Positions 1-8,306 are shown, counted from the stretch's first letter. The stretch: DNA of 54,993 bases from Deltaproteobacteria bacterium (GCA_013349285.1 DUZU01000020.1:1-54993); one strand, 5' to 3'. Notes: generated by a model not told the origin, from the letters alone. Program-made: numbers and translations.

Positions 1-174
1 TGGCGGAAGTTGAAGAAATATAGCATGGAGTAGATTGGTTGGCTCGGCTAGTGCTGATTATCCATGGAGGGATGCATCGTCTGGCGGGAGTTGATGTTTT
101 TTGCGCTTGCTGTCTGCGGGGTCCATGAATAAGTCTTTTAGGTGTAAACCTATTTTAGGACGACACGCACATAT
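1..174. other. Left window edge, no supported gene
   Basis: No coding region can be supported here. Frame 1 stays open only to a TAG at 31-33 and could be the tail of a plus-strand gene that begins outside the window, but about ten codons are too few to judge. Confidence 0.4.
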
Positions 175-213
175 AAAAAAAGCCACCCCGCTTTCCGCGG
201 GGTGGCTTTTTTT
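175..213 (-). terminator. Rho-independent terminator, probably bidirectional
   Basis: A perfect 11-bp stem (agccaccccgc at 181-191 pairing with 197-207) with a 5-base loop is flanked by an A-run on the left and a T-run on the right. It can therefore end transcription from either side. It lies just past the stop of the leftward membrane-protein gene and most likely ends the TauE operon. Confidence 0.85.
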
Positions 214-236
214 CTCATGCTACAGCAGATCTACGA

Positions 237-677
237 TTAATGTCCTACTGCCAAGAGGCCGCTGGCCGCCAGGATCAGGATAACGGCGGTTGCCATGCAG
301 ATCAGGCCCATGGCCTTGTCGTTGCGGGCGAACAGGCCTGGTACGATGGCGATGTAGCAGACGATGGTTACCCCCGAGAGAATGGCCACCGGCAGGAAGT
401 TTAGAAAATCGCCTTTGCCAAGATGATGCAACCAGGCCCAACCGGTGGGGGCATGGTCCATATGCATGAAGTTATGGTTGATGGCGGCCAGGTAGTCGCC
501 GACCGGCATGCTCCAGTAGGCGGCAATCTGGTCCAGGGGAACCACCGGTTTCATGATACCGAAGACATAAAGGCCAAAGGTGATAAACATCAGGCCCAGG
601 CCGATCAGCATCCCTTTTTCCAGGATGTTGGCGTATAAAAGTTGTTCTTGGGTTGCTTCTTTGGTGATTTCACTCAT
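237..677 (-). CDS. Small membrane protein (DUF1634-like), partner of TauE exporter
   Basis: This 146-residue protein has three clear hydrophobic segments (about 19-42, 92-117 and 121-143). Between the first two is a His/Trp-rich stretch (about 62-88) that probably lies outside the membrane. It starts 28 bases behind the TauE/SafE gene, with AAGGAG upstream, so the two look like one operon. Short three-helix proteins of the DUF1634 type are common beside TauE exporters. The resemblance here is in size, topology and context, and I cannot confirm the family. The role is unknown; an accessory subunit of the exporter is an inference. Confidence 0.7.
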   Translation of the reverse strand: MSEITKEATQEQLLYANILEKGMLIGLGLMFITFGLYVFGIMKPVVPLDQIAAYWSMPVGDYLAAINHNFMHMDHAPTGWAWLHHLGKGDFLNFLPVAILSGVTIVCYIAIVPGLFARNDKAMGLICMATAVILILAASGLLAVGH

Positions 678-705
678 GATATATGATCTCCTTCAACTGA
701 TAGAC

Positions 706-1689
706 TTATAGAACGCCCATGGCGGTGAGGGCTTTGTGTGTTGCCTTCAGACCGGCAAAGAGCAGGATGCCGATGACCATCCAACGGATAAAGGTCGGTT
801 TGGCAACCTTCAGCAGCCTAACGCCGATAAAGGAGCCGAGCATGATGCCGATCAGGGACGGTACGACCATCATCGGGATAACGCAACCTTTATTAACATA
901 GATCCAGGCCGCCGAGGTATCGGTGATGGAGAGCAGGAACTTGGAGGTGGCTACCGAGATTTTCAGCGGCGCGCCCATCATCAGGTTAAGCACCGGGACG
1001 TTGGCCCAGCCGGCGCCGAGACCGAACATGCCGGCCATGAAGCCGATGATGACAAAGGTGGCCAGACCGAGCGGGGTGCGATGGACTTTCCAGTTGATGT
1101 CCTGTTTCATGGTGGGTTCATGGTAGATGCCGCAGATCCGCAGGGCGGAGGAAAGGCTGTCGGCGGCCGGGACATCGGGAATAGTGGATTTCTTAGCAGA
1201 GAGCATGATGGCCACGATACCGAGAATGGTGATACCCAAGGAGAGCTGGACGATATGGGTGGGCAGGGCCAGGCCGACCATGGCGCCGACAATGGCCATG
1301 GTGGAGGCGATCAGGGCCACCGGCAGGGCCAGGCGCAGGCTGGCCAGATTGGCTTTCAAGAGACCGGGGCCGGCAGCCAGGGCACCGCAGAGGGCGACCA
1401 GCAGGCCGGTGCCGCGGACAAAATCGAGATGGAACGGGAAGAAACCACTGATAATCGGAACGAACAGTACGCCGCCGCCAACGCCGCCGAGGACGGCGAT
1501 GATACCCATAACAAAGGTCACCACCAGTAGAATCAAGGGCCATTTCCACCAGCCTTCCCCATCAATTATCGGCACCATCGGTACTTCGGCCGCAACCTCG
1601 CTGGCCAAAGCCCAGGCAGGATTCAGCATCACCGCGCACATCAGGGATGCAAAAAACAGCCCTGCTCTTTCCTTAACTCTTTTCAACAT
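706..1689 (-). CDS. TauE/SafE family sulfite/organosulfonate exporter
   Basis: This 327-residue inner-membrane protein has a cleavable-looking signal segment (residues 5-29, ending ALA before SE) followed by about seven or eight membrane helices in the two-half arrangement of the TauE/SafE family. Gly-rich helix motifs such as GGVGGGVLFVP (about 68-78) and GAGWANVPVL in the second half are typical. Family members export sulfite, sulfoacetate or other small organic sulfur acids, and the substrate here is not shown by sequence. A strong GAGGAGG precedes the ATG. The gene heads an operon with the 146-residue membrane protein and has a structured leader upstream (see 1742-1838). Confidence 0.9.
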   Translation of the reverse strand: MLKRVKERAGLFFASLMCAVMLNPAWALASEVAAEVPMVPIIDGEGWWKWPLILLVVTFVMGIIAVLGGVGGGVLFVPIISGFFPFHLDFVRGTGLLVALCGALAAGPGLLKANLASLRLALPVALIASTMAIVGAMVGLALPTHIVQLSLGITILGIVAIMLSAKKSTIPDVPAADSLSSALRICGIYHEPTMKQDINWKVHRTPLGLATFVIIGFMAGMFGLGAGWANVPVLNLMMGAPLKISVATSKFLLSITDTSAAWIYVNKGCVIPMMVVPSLIGIMLGSFIGVRLLKVAKPTFIRWMVIGILLFAGLKATHKALTAMGVL

Positions 1690-1741
1690 TATGTTTCCTC
1701 CTCAATCCCAAATGAATTAAATAAATATTATGATAATTATA

Positions 1742-1838
1742 AAAAAACGACAGCCGCGAACTGGCGGCCACCCAAAGTTTCGTCGTCGATTAAGCCTGGT
1801 ATCAGGCTTGAGGTTCGGCGTCACGAAAACAGTAGTTG
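1742..1838 (-). promoter_or_regulatory. Candidate transcription attenuator/structured leader of the TauE operon
   Basis: Read leftward, the leader of the TauE gene has a perfect 7-bp hairpin (AAGCCTG/CAGGCTT, plus-strand 1792-1809). It then has a GC hairpin (GCCGC/GCGGC, about 1752-1767) running straight into TGTCG and eight Ts, the form of an intrinsic terminator placed before the gene. An upstream hairpin arm (ACAGTAG/CTACTGT, 1829-1860) overlaps the promoter. A terminator inside a leader suggests attenuation or a riboswitch. No known riboswitch consensus fits well. The rest of the 300-base gap up to the nth-xth start shows no gene. Confidence 0.45.
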
Positions 1839-1844
1839 ATGCTA

Positions 1845-1873
1845 TGCTTAATGCTACTGTCGTGGGGTGTCAA
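1845..1873 (-). promoter_or_regulatory. Sigma-70-type promoter for the TauE operon
   Basis: On the minus strand TTGACA (1868-1873) and TAAGCA (1845-1850) are separated by exactly 17 bases. Transcription would start near 1838, giving a leader of about 150 nucleotides that contains the attenuator-like structure. Confidence 0.55.
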
Positions 1874-1989
1874 GGAAAAACTGTTTATTTATGAAACATC
1901 GCTGTTGCGTTATGTAGCATCGGTGGGTTAGCTTATGTTTTTGTCTAAGAATATTAAGCTATTATACAACAAGTTATCGGAGAGAAGGA

Positions 1990-3438
1990 ATGACTTTTGT
2001 CATTGAAGAAGTTTTGCCGGTTTTGGCGGATGAGGTGAAGACCTATCAGGTACCGGTGGTCGATCTCATTGCGGTGCAGACCAAAGATCCCTATAAAATT
2101 TTGGTGGCGACTATCCTCTCGGCCCGGACTAAGGATGAAGTCACGGCCAAGGCCGCGGAGCGATTGTTCAAGCAAGTCCCGGACCTTGAGAGCCTGGCCG
2201 CGGTAAGCGAGGAAGAACTGAGAAAGCTGATTTATCCGGTGGGTTTCTTTAAGAATAAGGCTTCTTATCTGGCCAAGCTGCCCGGGGCGCTTATGGCAAA
2301 ATTCGGCGGGATCATTCCCGACGAGGTCGATAAGTTGACCGAGTTGCCCGGCGTCGGCCGCAAGACCGCCAACCTGGTGGTGGCGGTGGCCTTCGGTAAG
2401 CCGGCCATCTGCGTGGACACCCATGTTCACCGGATCATGAATATCTGGGGCTATGTGCAAACCAAAACGCCCCTGGAAACCGAGATGGCTTTGCGTAAAA
2501 AATTGCCAGAGCAGTACTGGCTTACGGTCAACTCCATTCTGGTCGCCTTTGGCCAGGGCACCTGCAAGTCGGTCCGGCCCCATTGCGATCGTTGCCTCAT
2601 CGCCAACCAATGCCGGAAATTGGGGGTCACCCCCCGTAACCTGCCCGGATCGGCGACAAAGAAGGGGGCGGACAAAACCATAAAAATGGTGTCCTGGAAC
2701 GTTAACGGTCTGCGCGCCCTTGAGAAAAAAGGTTTTGTCGAGGTGGTCGCCGAGCTGGATGCCGATATCATCGCCCTGCAGGAGATCAAGGCCCAGCCCG
2801 AGCAGCTTTCCGACCAGCTCAAGAATATCCCCGGCTATCGCGCTTATTGGTTTGCCGCTGAAAAAAAAGGCTATTCCGGGGTTGGGGTATACAGCCGGGA
2901 GGAGCCGCTGGCGGTGATCTACGGCATTGATCATAAGGAGCATGACTATGAAGGGAGGGTGCTCACCCTGGAGTATGGTGATTTTTATCTGGTGAACGTC
3001 TACTTTCCCAATGCCCGGCACGAGCTGCTCCGGCTGGATTACAAGCTTGCCTTCAACCGCGATCTGCACAATTTTCTGGACACTCTGGCCCTGAAGAAAT
3101 CCGTGGTGGTTTGCGGCGATTTCAATGTGGCTCATAAGGAAATCGACCTCACCAATCCCAAGCAGAACGAGAAAAATCCAGGCTTTGCCCCTGAGGAACG
3201 GGCCTGGATGGATGAGTTCATCGCGGCCGGTTATATTGATACCTTCCGGTTGTTCAATCAGCAGCCCGGCCAATACACCTGGTGGAGCTATCGTTTTAAT
3301 GCCAGGGCTCGGAATATCGGCTGGCGGATCGATTATTTCTGCGTGGACGCCAAGAGCGAAAAGCGGGTGGCGGGAGCGGAGATTCTGGCCGATATCGCCG
3401 GTTCTGATCATTGTCCGGTGGTATTGACTTTTCGCTAA
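1990..3438 (+). CDS. Fused endonuclease III-exodeoxyribonuclease III (Nth-Xth)
   Basis: This single 482-residue frame joins two base-excision-repair enzymes. Residues 1-210 are endonuclease III: helix-hairpin-helix LPGVGRKTANL with catalytic Lys125, Asp143 in VDTHVHR, and a [4Fe-4S] loop with Cys192, 199, 202 and 208 (spacing 6-2-5). After a linker of about 20 residues, 231-482 are exonuclease III (AP endonuclease). This part has WNVNGLRA, metal ligand Glu265 in LQEIKA, GDFN (376-379) and the catalytic SDH (472-474). All key residues of both halves are present. Nth removes oxidised pyrimidines and nicks the AP site; Xth trims the blocked 3' end it leaves, so the fusion couples successive steps. 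Endonuclease IV is encoded 1.1 kb away. The usual arrangement is two separate genes. Confidence 0.95.
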   Translation: MTFVIEEVLPVLADEVKTYQVPVVDLIAVQTKDPYKILVATILSARTKDEVTAKAAERLFKQVPDLESLAAVSEEELRKLIYPVGFFKNKASYLAKLPGALMAKFGGIIPDEVDKLTELPGVGRKTANLVVAVAFGKPAICVDTHVHRIMNIWGYVQTKTPLETEMALRKKLPEQYWLTVNSILVAFGQGTCKSVRPHCDRCLIANQCRKLGVTPRNLPGSATKKGADKTIKMVSWNVNGLRALEKKGFVEVVAELDADIIALQEIKAQPEQLSDQLKNIPGYRAYWFAAEKKGYSGVGVYSREEPLAVIYGIDHKEHDYEGRVLTLEYGDFYLVNVYFPNARHELLRLDYKLAFNRDLHNFLDTLALKKSVVVCGDFNVAHKEIDLTNPKQNEKNPGFAPEERAWMDEFIAAGYIDTFRLFNQQPGQYTWWSYRFNARARNIGWRIDYFCVDAKSEKRVAGAEILADIAGSDHCPVVLTFR

Positions 3439-3462
3439 GCAATGCAGGGTTGATCGGGGAAT

Positions 3463-3510
3463 AAAAAAAGGGCTCGTTCCTCCGGTTGAGGAACGAGCCC
3501 TTTTGGTTTT
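3463..3510. terminator. Bidirectional rho-independent terminator
   Basis: A perfect 13-bp stem (GGGCTCGTTCCTC at 3470-3482 with 3488-3500) lies between an A-run and a T-rich run. It sits between the convergent nth-xth and cytochrome genes and can serve both. Confidence 0.9.
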
Positions 3511-3525
3511 TAAGGCAACAGCGTG

Positions 3526-4317
3526 TTACTTGTTCAGGTCATGGGCGATGCCATGGCACTGACCGCACTGCGGGAACTTCTCATGCATTGCCGGCGGATG
3601 CGGATTTTCACCGTGACAATCCTGGCAGCGCGGGATGGTTTTGTGTTTGTCCTGATGACACTTGGCGCACTCAAACTTGCCGTGTTTGAACTTGCTGGCC
3701 TTAAGGGTGGAATATACGTCATCATGACAGGCCGCACAGTACTCGGAAGGAGTCTCTGCCGGGTAGGTGACTTCAAGCGGCATATGCGGCTTGTGGCAGG
3801 TGAGGCAGACCTTCATGTCCATTCCCTCTTTATGGGGGGAGTGACAGTGGAGACAATCCGGGATAAAGGGATGGCGCTCACGATGACAGGTCGAACAGGC
3901 TACCCGGGTATGGGAGCTCTCGTATTGCTGGAGCTGGGCCATCTGGTCGGTATGACAGGTGAGACAAGGCTCGGTCAGATCTTTGTCAATGGAGATAACC
4001 TTGGGGGTATGCGGGTTGTTATGGCAGTTGAGGCAGCCGGTAAGGTCAAAGTGAGCGGTGCCTTCATGACATTTGTTGCACTGGGGAATGTTGTTCGGCG
4101 ATGAGGGCCGATGGGCCTCATGGCAGTCAACACAGCTGATTTCGGTCTTATGGGATAAACCGTTGCTGGCAATATCCTTCGGTTGTTTGTCATGGCATTT
4201 GATACAGTCGGTGGGCAGCAGGCCCTCCGCCAGTGCGTTCCCTGCAAAAATCGTCGCCGCCATCAAGAGGCCGACGCCGAGCAGGCAGGCAAATCTGTTT
4301 AATCTTTTTGTTGTCAT
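3526..4317 (-). CDS. Periplasmic 12-haem cytochrome c
   Basis: The 263-residue precursor has a signal peptide (residues 1-30, cleavage after AGNALA). The remainder holds twelve CXXCH haem c sites, the first at 38-42 and the last (CGQCH) near the C-terminus, and many extra His residues that could be distal ligands. It is therefore a periplasmic electron-transfer protein with roughly one haem per 19 residues. Its partners are not shown: no quinone-linked membrane complex adjoins it. The small haem-dense layout resembles NapC/NrfH-associated and DmsE/MtrA-like multihaem carriers in general style only. AAGGAC precedes the ATG. It is a single-gene unit ending at the terminator at 3463-3510. Confidence 0.92.
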   Translation of the reverse strand: MTTKRLNRFACLLGVGLLMAATIFAGNALAEGLLPTDCIKCHDKQPKDIASNGLSHKTEISCVDCHEAHRPSSPNNIPQCNKCHEGTAHFDLTGCLNCHNNPHTPKVISIDKDLTEPCLTCHTDQMAQLQQYESSHTRVACSTCHRERHPFIPDCLHCHSPHKEGMDMKVCLTCHKPHMPLEVTYPAETPSEYCAACHDDVYSTLKASKFKHGKFECAKCHQDKHKTIPRCQDCHGENPHPPAMHEKFPQCGQCHGIAHDLNK

Positions 4318-4539
4318 GGTTAGTCCTTTGTTAAAAAAAAATGAAAATTATTAAGTGGTTGCCCCGAATAATCCCCAGCCCGTTACCGATAAGGCATATG
4401 TTAGATTATCCTTAAAAATGGGGTCACCATAGCATAAGTTTCTTATTGTGTTCAATAGAAAATCGGTGATGCTATTTTCAGCAATGGGGCTTATTTCCCC
4501 TGGGTTGGGATTGGGGCCGGGGCAAAACTCGGGCCGGGG

Positions 4540-5385
4540 TTACAACGCGCGAAGTATTTTCAGGTTTTCCATGTCCTCGGTCAGATCTTTGTCCTTGGGG
4601 GTTTCCAGGACCATAGGGTGATTGCGGAATTCGGGGTTGTTGAGCAGGAGCCGAAAGCCCTCGATGCCGATTTGCCCTTGGCCGATATGGGTATGGCGGT
4701 CTACCCTGCTCCCCAGTTCCTTGATGGAATCGTTGAGGTGAAAGAATTTAAGTCGGTCAATCCCGATGATTTTATCAAAATCAGCAAAGATTTTTTTTTG
4801 GGCCTTGGCGGTTCTGAGGTCATAGCCCGCGGCAAAGACATGGCAGGTGTCAAGGCAGACCCCCAGCCGGTGCGGGCTGGCCGTGGCGCCGATGATGGCG
4901 GCCAATTCTTCAAACTTGGCGCCCAGGCTGGTGCCCTGGCCGGCCGTGGTTTCAAGGAGCACCATGACCTCGGTCGCGGTGGCCGCTTTGGTAAAAACCA
5001 AGTCCAGGTTCCGGCTAAAGCGGGCCAGGCCCGCCTCCACTCCATCGCCCAGATGGGCGCCGGGATGCATAACCAGATAAGGGATGCGCAGGGCAGCGCA
5101 GCGCAAAAGTTCGTCGGCCAGGGCGTCTATTGATTTTTGCGCCGTTTCCTTGTTGGGGCTGGCCAGGTTGATCAGGTAGGAATCATGGGCGGCCACCTCG
5201 ATTTGGCCCGCCGCCTGCCAGGCCTCGGCAAAAAGCAGTGCTTCTTGGGCGGTGATCGGGGCGGCCCGCCATTGGCGCTGGTTGCGGGTGAAGATCTGCA
5301 GGGCCTGGCCCTGGACCTGGCGTATCTGGGCAAAGGCCAGGTGCAGGCCGCCGGCCACCGACATGTGCGCGCCCAGTAACGCCAT
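4540..5385 (-). CDS. nfo: Endonuclease IV (AP endonuclease)
   Basis: The 281-residue protein matches the Nfo TIM-barrel family in length and motifs: GAHMSVAGGL at the N-terminus, AHDSYLINLASP, MHPGAHLG, LLETTAGQGTSLG, GVCLDTCHVFAAGYD, FHLNDS and GSRVDRHTHIGQG. These supply the His/Asp/Glu ligands of the three-zinc centre. It cuts abasic sites and cleans blocked 3' ends, overlapping with the Xth half of the fusion gene. Its ATG lies one base after the stop of the upstream kinase gene, so it is probably co-transcribed and translationally coupled. Confidence 0.95.
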   Translation of the reverse strand: MALLGAHMSVAGGLHLAFAQIRQVQGQALQIFTRNQRQWRAAPITAQEALLFAEAWQAAGQIEVAAHDSYLINLASPNKETAQKSIDALADELLRCAALRIPYLVMHPGAHLGDGVEAGLARFSRNLDLVFTKAATATEVMVLLETTAGQGTSLGAKFEELAAIIGATASPHRLGVCLDTCHVFAAGYDLRTAKAQKKIFADFDKIIGIDRLKFFHLNDSIKELGSRVDRHTHIGQGQIGIEGFRLLLNNPEFRNHPMVLETPKDKDLTEDMENLKILRAL

Positions 5386-5386
5386 C

Positions 5387-6754
5387 TCAGCGCTCTTCTT
5401 TGGGGCAGGCGGCGGCCACCAGGTTGAGGTATTTTGTTTCGCTGACCCGCAGTCGCTCCGACAGGGTGGTTGCCAGGTTGCGGTAGAGTTTGAGGCAGAG
5501 CTTGGGGTTGGTATGGCGCAGCACGGTTTCGTTCAGGGCCAGCACCACGGTATCCTTGAGGGCGACCACCGAGGCCGAGCGCGGCATCCGGTCGATCATC
5601 GACATCTCGCCGACGCAGCTGCCTTCGCCCAGGGTTTCAATTTCCACCCTTTTGCCGTTGGTTTCGGTCATGATGATCACCGAGCCCGCGATAATCATAT
5701 ACATTTTGGTTCCCGAACTGCCCTCGCGAATTATGCGCTCTCCCTTGGCGAACTGTTCCTTGGTGGAAAGCCGGAAAATTTCAAAGAGTTCTTCGTTACT
5801 GAAATCGGCGAAAAAAATGTATTTTTGCCGGAGCCGGTCGACGATTTTTTCCTTATCAAATGAAAAGGTCGATTTTTTTCCTTCTTTTTGGGCCTCAAGC
5901 GCATTGAGGTAAAGTTCAAGGGTGTCGCCGAGTTCCTCGGCGGTCTGGAATCTTTTGCCGCGGTTCTTGACCAGGGTGCGCATGATGATGCTGTTGAGTT
6001 TTTCGTCCAATCCCGCCGCTTCGGTGAGCGGTTTAGGCTTATTGTTCAAGACCGCCTGGAGTCGGGCGTCGAGATCCTTGCCCTGGAATGGCTTTTGGCC
6101 GCTGAGCCATTCGTAGGCCAGGACTCCCAGGGAAAATATATCGGAGCGCCGGTCCAGGCGTTCGCCCTCGATCTGTTCCGGCGACATGTAAAGGGGGGTG
6201 CCGGGGATGAGGCCGGTTTCGTCGACGGTTTCTTCCCGCTGACCAAAGGAGGAGATATCCATCACACTGGCAATGCCGAAGTCGGTGATTTTCGGTAAGC
6301 GGTTTTTGTTCAAAATCATGATGTTGGCCGGCTTGATGTCCCGGTGGAGTACGCCGCGCTGGTGGGCATAATGCAGAGCCCGGGCCACCATGGCAATCAG
6401 GGATATTTTTTCCTGGAGGGGAAAGGGGGTTTTATCTCTGATCAGCTCCTTGATATTTTTGCCGTCGATGAATTCCATTACAATAAAGGGGGATTGCTCT
6501 TCAATCCCCATGTCGTAAACCGCGGTGATGTGGCTGTGGTTGAGGTTGCCGACAATCCTGGCCTCGTGGAAAAAGGACTCCATGGCCTTTTTGCGGGCCG
6601 CCCCTTTTTTGTTGCGGTCGAGCCGCATGCATTTGATCGCCACCTTGCGATGAATAAGCTTGTCCTGGGCCAGGTACACTTCGCCCATGGCGCCTTGGCC
6701 TATTTTGCCGAGAACCTGGTAGCGGCCGATGGTTTTTGGTGTTTCCGCGGTCAT
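5387..6754 (-). CDS. Ser/Thr protein kinase with C-terminal cyclic-nucleotide-binding domain
   Basis: Residues 11-290 form a PknB/Hanks-type kinase: glycine loop GQGAMGEVYLA (19-29), VAIK Lys41, helix-C Glu64, catalytic HRDIKPAN (137-144), DFG (158-160) and an APE-like SPEQ. All catalytic residues are present. Residues about 315-435 are a CRP-type cNMP-binding domain with GEGSCVGEMSMIDRMPRSAS. There is no transmembrane segment, so the kinase is cytoplasmic. The architecture suggests kinase activity gated by a cyclic nucleotide; which nucleotide is not evident. It lies directly upstream of nfo with one base between them and 28 bases behind the SDR gene. Confidence 0.93.
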   Translation of the reverse strand: MTAETPKTIGRYQVLGKIGQGAMGEVYLAQDKLIHRKVAIKCMRLDRNKKGAARKKAMESFFHEARIVGNLNHSHITAVYDMGIEEQSPFIVMEFIDGKNIKELIRDKTPFPLQEKISLIAMVARALHYAHQRGVLHRDIKPANIMILNKNRLPKITDFGIASVMDISSFGQREETVDETGLIPGTPLYMSPEQIEGERLDRRSDIFSLGVLAYEWLSGQKPFQGKDLDARLQAVLNNKPKPLTEAAGLDEKLNSIIMRTLVKNRGKRFQTAEELGDTLELYLNALEAQKEGKKSTFSFDKEKIVDRLRQKYIFFADFSNEELFEIFRLSTKEQFAKGERIIREGSSGTKMYMIIAGSVIIMTETNGKRVEIETLGEGSCVGEMSMIDRMPRSASVVALKDTVVLALNETVLRHTNPKLCLKLYRNLATTLSERLRVSETKYLNLVAAACPKEER

Positions 6755-6782
6755 CTTCGTGTCTCAATCTGGCTCGGCAATT

Positions 6783-7964
6783 CTAGCTTTCCCTGGTCTC
6801 TGTTGCTTTGCCCAGGGCGCATTCTTTCAGGAAAGGGATATCGCTTTCCCGGTGGGTGGTTTCGAGTAATCGTTTGGGGCTGTAAAGGAAATCCTCCCCT
6901 CTTCTCTTCGGATCGAAAAAATCCCGGTTAAATGAGCCGATCAGGTTGAGATGCTCCCAGCGGGTCAGATAATATTGGATCAGGGTGGAAAGTTTTGTGT
7001 AAATAGTGGCTTCCGGCTTGGGGTCGACAAAACTTGAGGCCATAAGTTTTGCCGCCGACAGGGTTTGGGTTTGATAAAAACTTTTCATAAATAGCAGCTC
7101 CGCCGGCATCCGGGCATCGATGCCGATCCTGGTGAAAATCCGAAGCAGCCGCGAGAGAATGCTCATCCCGAATTTGGCCAGGGGATAAGGGATGTAAATC
7201 TCCTTGGGCACCTTGAGTTCAAGGTATGATTTGATGGTTAAAATCAGCTCGCTCAGCTTCACCGGGTGGGGGTCGACGAAATGATAGGTTTGCCCGGAAA
7301 ACTCTTGCCGGTGCTCAAGGGCGTGGTGAATAAAGAAGGGCAGTTTTTGCGAGTTTGAGTAGGAGTGGCTGGCCTCTTTGTTGGTGAGCAGCACGGGCAT
7401 CGCCTGGTCGGCAATGGAAAAGAACAAGCGGTGAAAGCCCTGAATCTTGTGGTCATGGGTGCCGTAGACCACGGCCAGCCGGATGGTGGTGTAGTCAAGC
7501 CCTTTGCTCTGATGCAGATGTTCAAGGGTCAGCTCGGCCATCAGTTTTGATTTGGTGTAGTTGGGCAGATCATGGGTCAGGTCAACCCGTTGTTCTTCGG
7601 TGAGATTTTCCCCCAGGGGCAAGACCGCCGCCGAACTGATATGGATATAGGGGATGCCGAGTTCAAGGGCGGCTTTGGCCAGGTAAACCGTGCCCAGATA
7701 GTTGACTTCGTAAGAGAGTTGCGGGTCGCTGTCAATGGAGGCTATGGCGCAGTTGATAATAAAGGCGGGTTTGATTTTTTCAAAATAACGCCTGATATCA
7801 TCCGGTTCCCTCAGGCTCAGTCTTTTGCTGTTGGGGGCCAGGATATCGACCTCGTGGTCGGTTTTGGTTTTGAAATAATGCATCAGGGTGCCGCCGATCA
7901 GGCCGGAGCCGCCGATGAGAATTCCCAGTTTTTTGGAAGAGGTCGTTGGAGTTGATTCTGTCAT
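6783..7964 (-). CDS. NAD-dependent epimerase/dehydratase-like SDR protein
   Basis: This 393-residue extended short-chain dehydrogenase has the Rossmann motif GGSGLIGG (about 18-25) and a YTKSK catalytic Tyr/Lys motif following SSAAV, as in RmlD/sugar-epimerase enzymes. About 90 C-terminal residues extend past the fold and end in a charged, Arg-rich region. The substrate is unknown. It is the first gene of a leftward set with the kinase and nfo (spacers of 28 bases and 1 base), though no shared function is obvious. Confidence 0.85.
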   Translation of the reverse strand: MTESTPTTSSKKLGILIGGSGLIGGTLMHYFKTKTDHEVDILAPNSKRLSLREPDDIRRYFEKIKPAFIINCAIASIDSDPQLSYEVNYLGTVYLAKAALELGIPYIHISSAAVLPLGENLTEEQRVDLTHDLPNYTKSKLMAELTLEHLHQSKGLDYTTIRLAVVYGTHDHKIQGFHRLFFSIADQAMPVLLTNKEASHSYSNSQKLPFFIHHALEHRQEFSGQTYHFVDPHPVKLSELILTIKSYLELKVPKEIYIPYPLAKFGMSILSRLLRIFTRIGIDARMPAELLFMKSFYQTQTLSAAKLMASSFVDPKPEATIYTKLSTLIQYYLTRWEHLNLIGSFNRDFFDPKRRGEDFLYSPKRLLETTHRESDIPFLKECALGKATETRES

Positions 7965-8306
7965 GCCGTTTGGGTTAAAAGAATGGTCTTGGGCCTATGG
8001 CGGCCCACTTTTTTTTAAGTGACAAGCATAAAAAGACACAGTACTTAGATCAAGAGTAACAGGCAGGGGCAAAGCCCGTCAACAATTAGACCGTATGCTC
8101 GAGTAATTTTTGAAAAAGCCTTATTGCTGACGGCATCGCGCCTGATTGAAGGGGGCGATACTTCCAAGTGCCTGTATCGTATCGCCCAAGGTGGTGGTTG
8201 CTTTTTCAACGTCTGCACTTACCTTTATGCCAACACATGGTCGAAGGTTTCATTCTGTTTGCCGGCCAAGCAGTGGTTCCGGCAATTATTGCGAGTTTGT
8301 CAAGTT
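7965..8306. other. Intergenic region between SDR and holA genes
   Basis: The 342-base divergent gap holds no convincing gene. The holA frame stays open upstream to 8124, but those 61 codons do not resemble a delta-subunit N-terminus. The main structure is the nested palindrome at 8110-8209. A small GGGC/GCCC hairpin lies near 8066-8080. Promoters for both flanking genes are expected here, but no good -35/-10 pair stands out. Confidence 0.5.
8110..8209. repeat. Nested palindromic element upstream of holA
   Basis: The outer arms TTGAAAAAGC (8110-8119) and GCTTTTTCAA (8200-8209) are perfect 10-bp complements. They enclose a perfect 9-bp inner hairpin, GGGCGATAC (8153-8161) with GTATCGCCC (8179-8187). 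The roughly 100-base fold could be a structured leader RNA or a palindromic intergenic repeat. Confidence 0.5.

Noticed and set aside
1742-1838. c-di-GMP-I (GEMM) or SAM-type riboswitch
   Set aside because: Some short matches (AACC before a hairpin, GACGAAA after it) recall GEMM, but the tetraloop, the GACGCAAAGC core and the second-stem consensus are not met.
1954-3411. 485-codon open frame on the strand opposite nth-xth
   Set aside because: It mirrors a gene with all motifs intact, has no recognisable domains and has shadow-like composition.
8124-8306. N-terminal extension of holA
   Set aside because: The upstream codons match nothing in delta subunits and overlap the nested palindrome.
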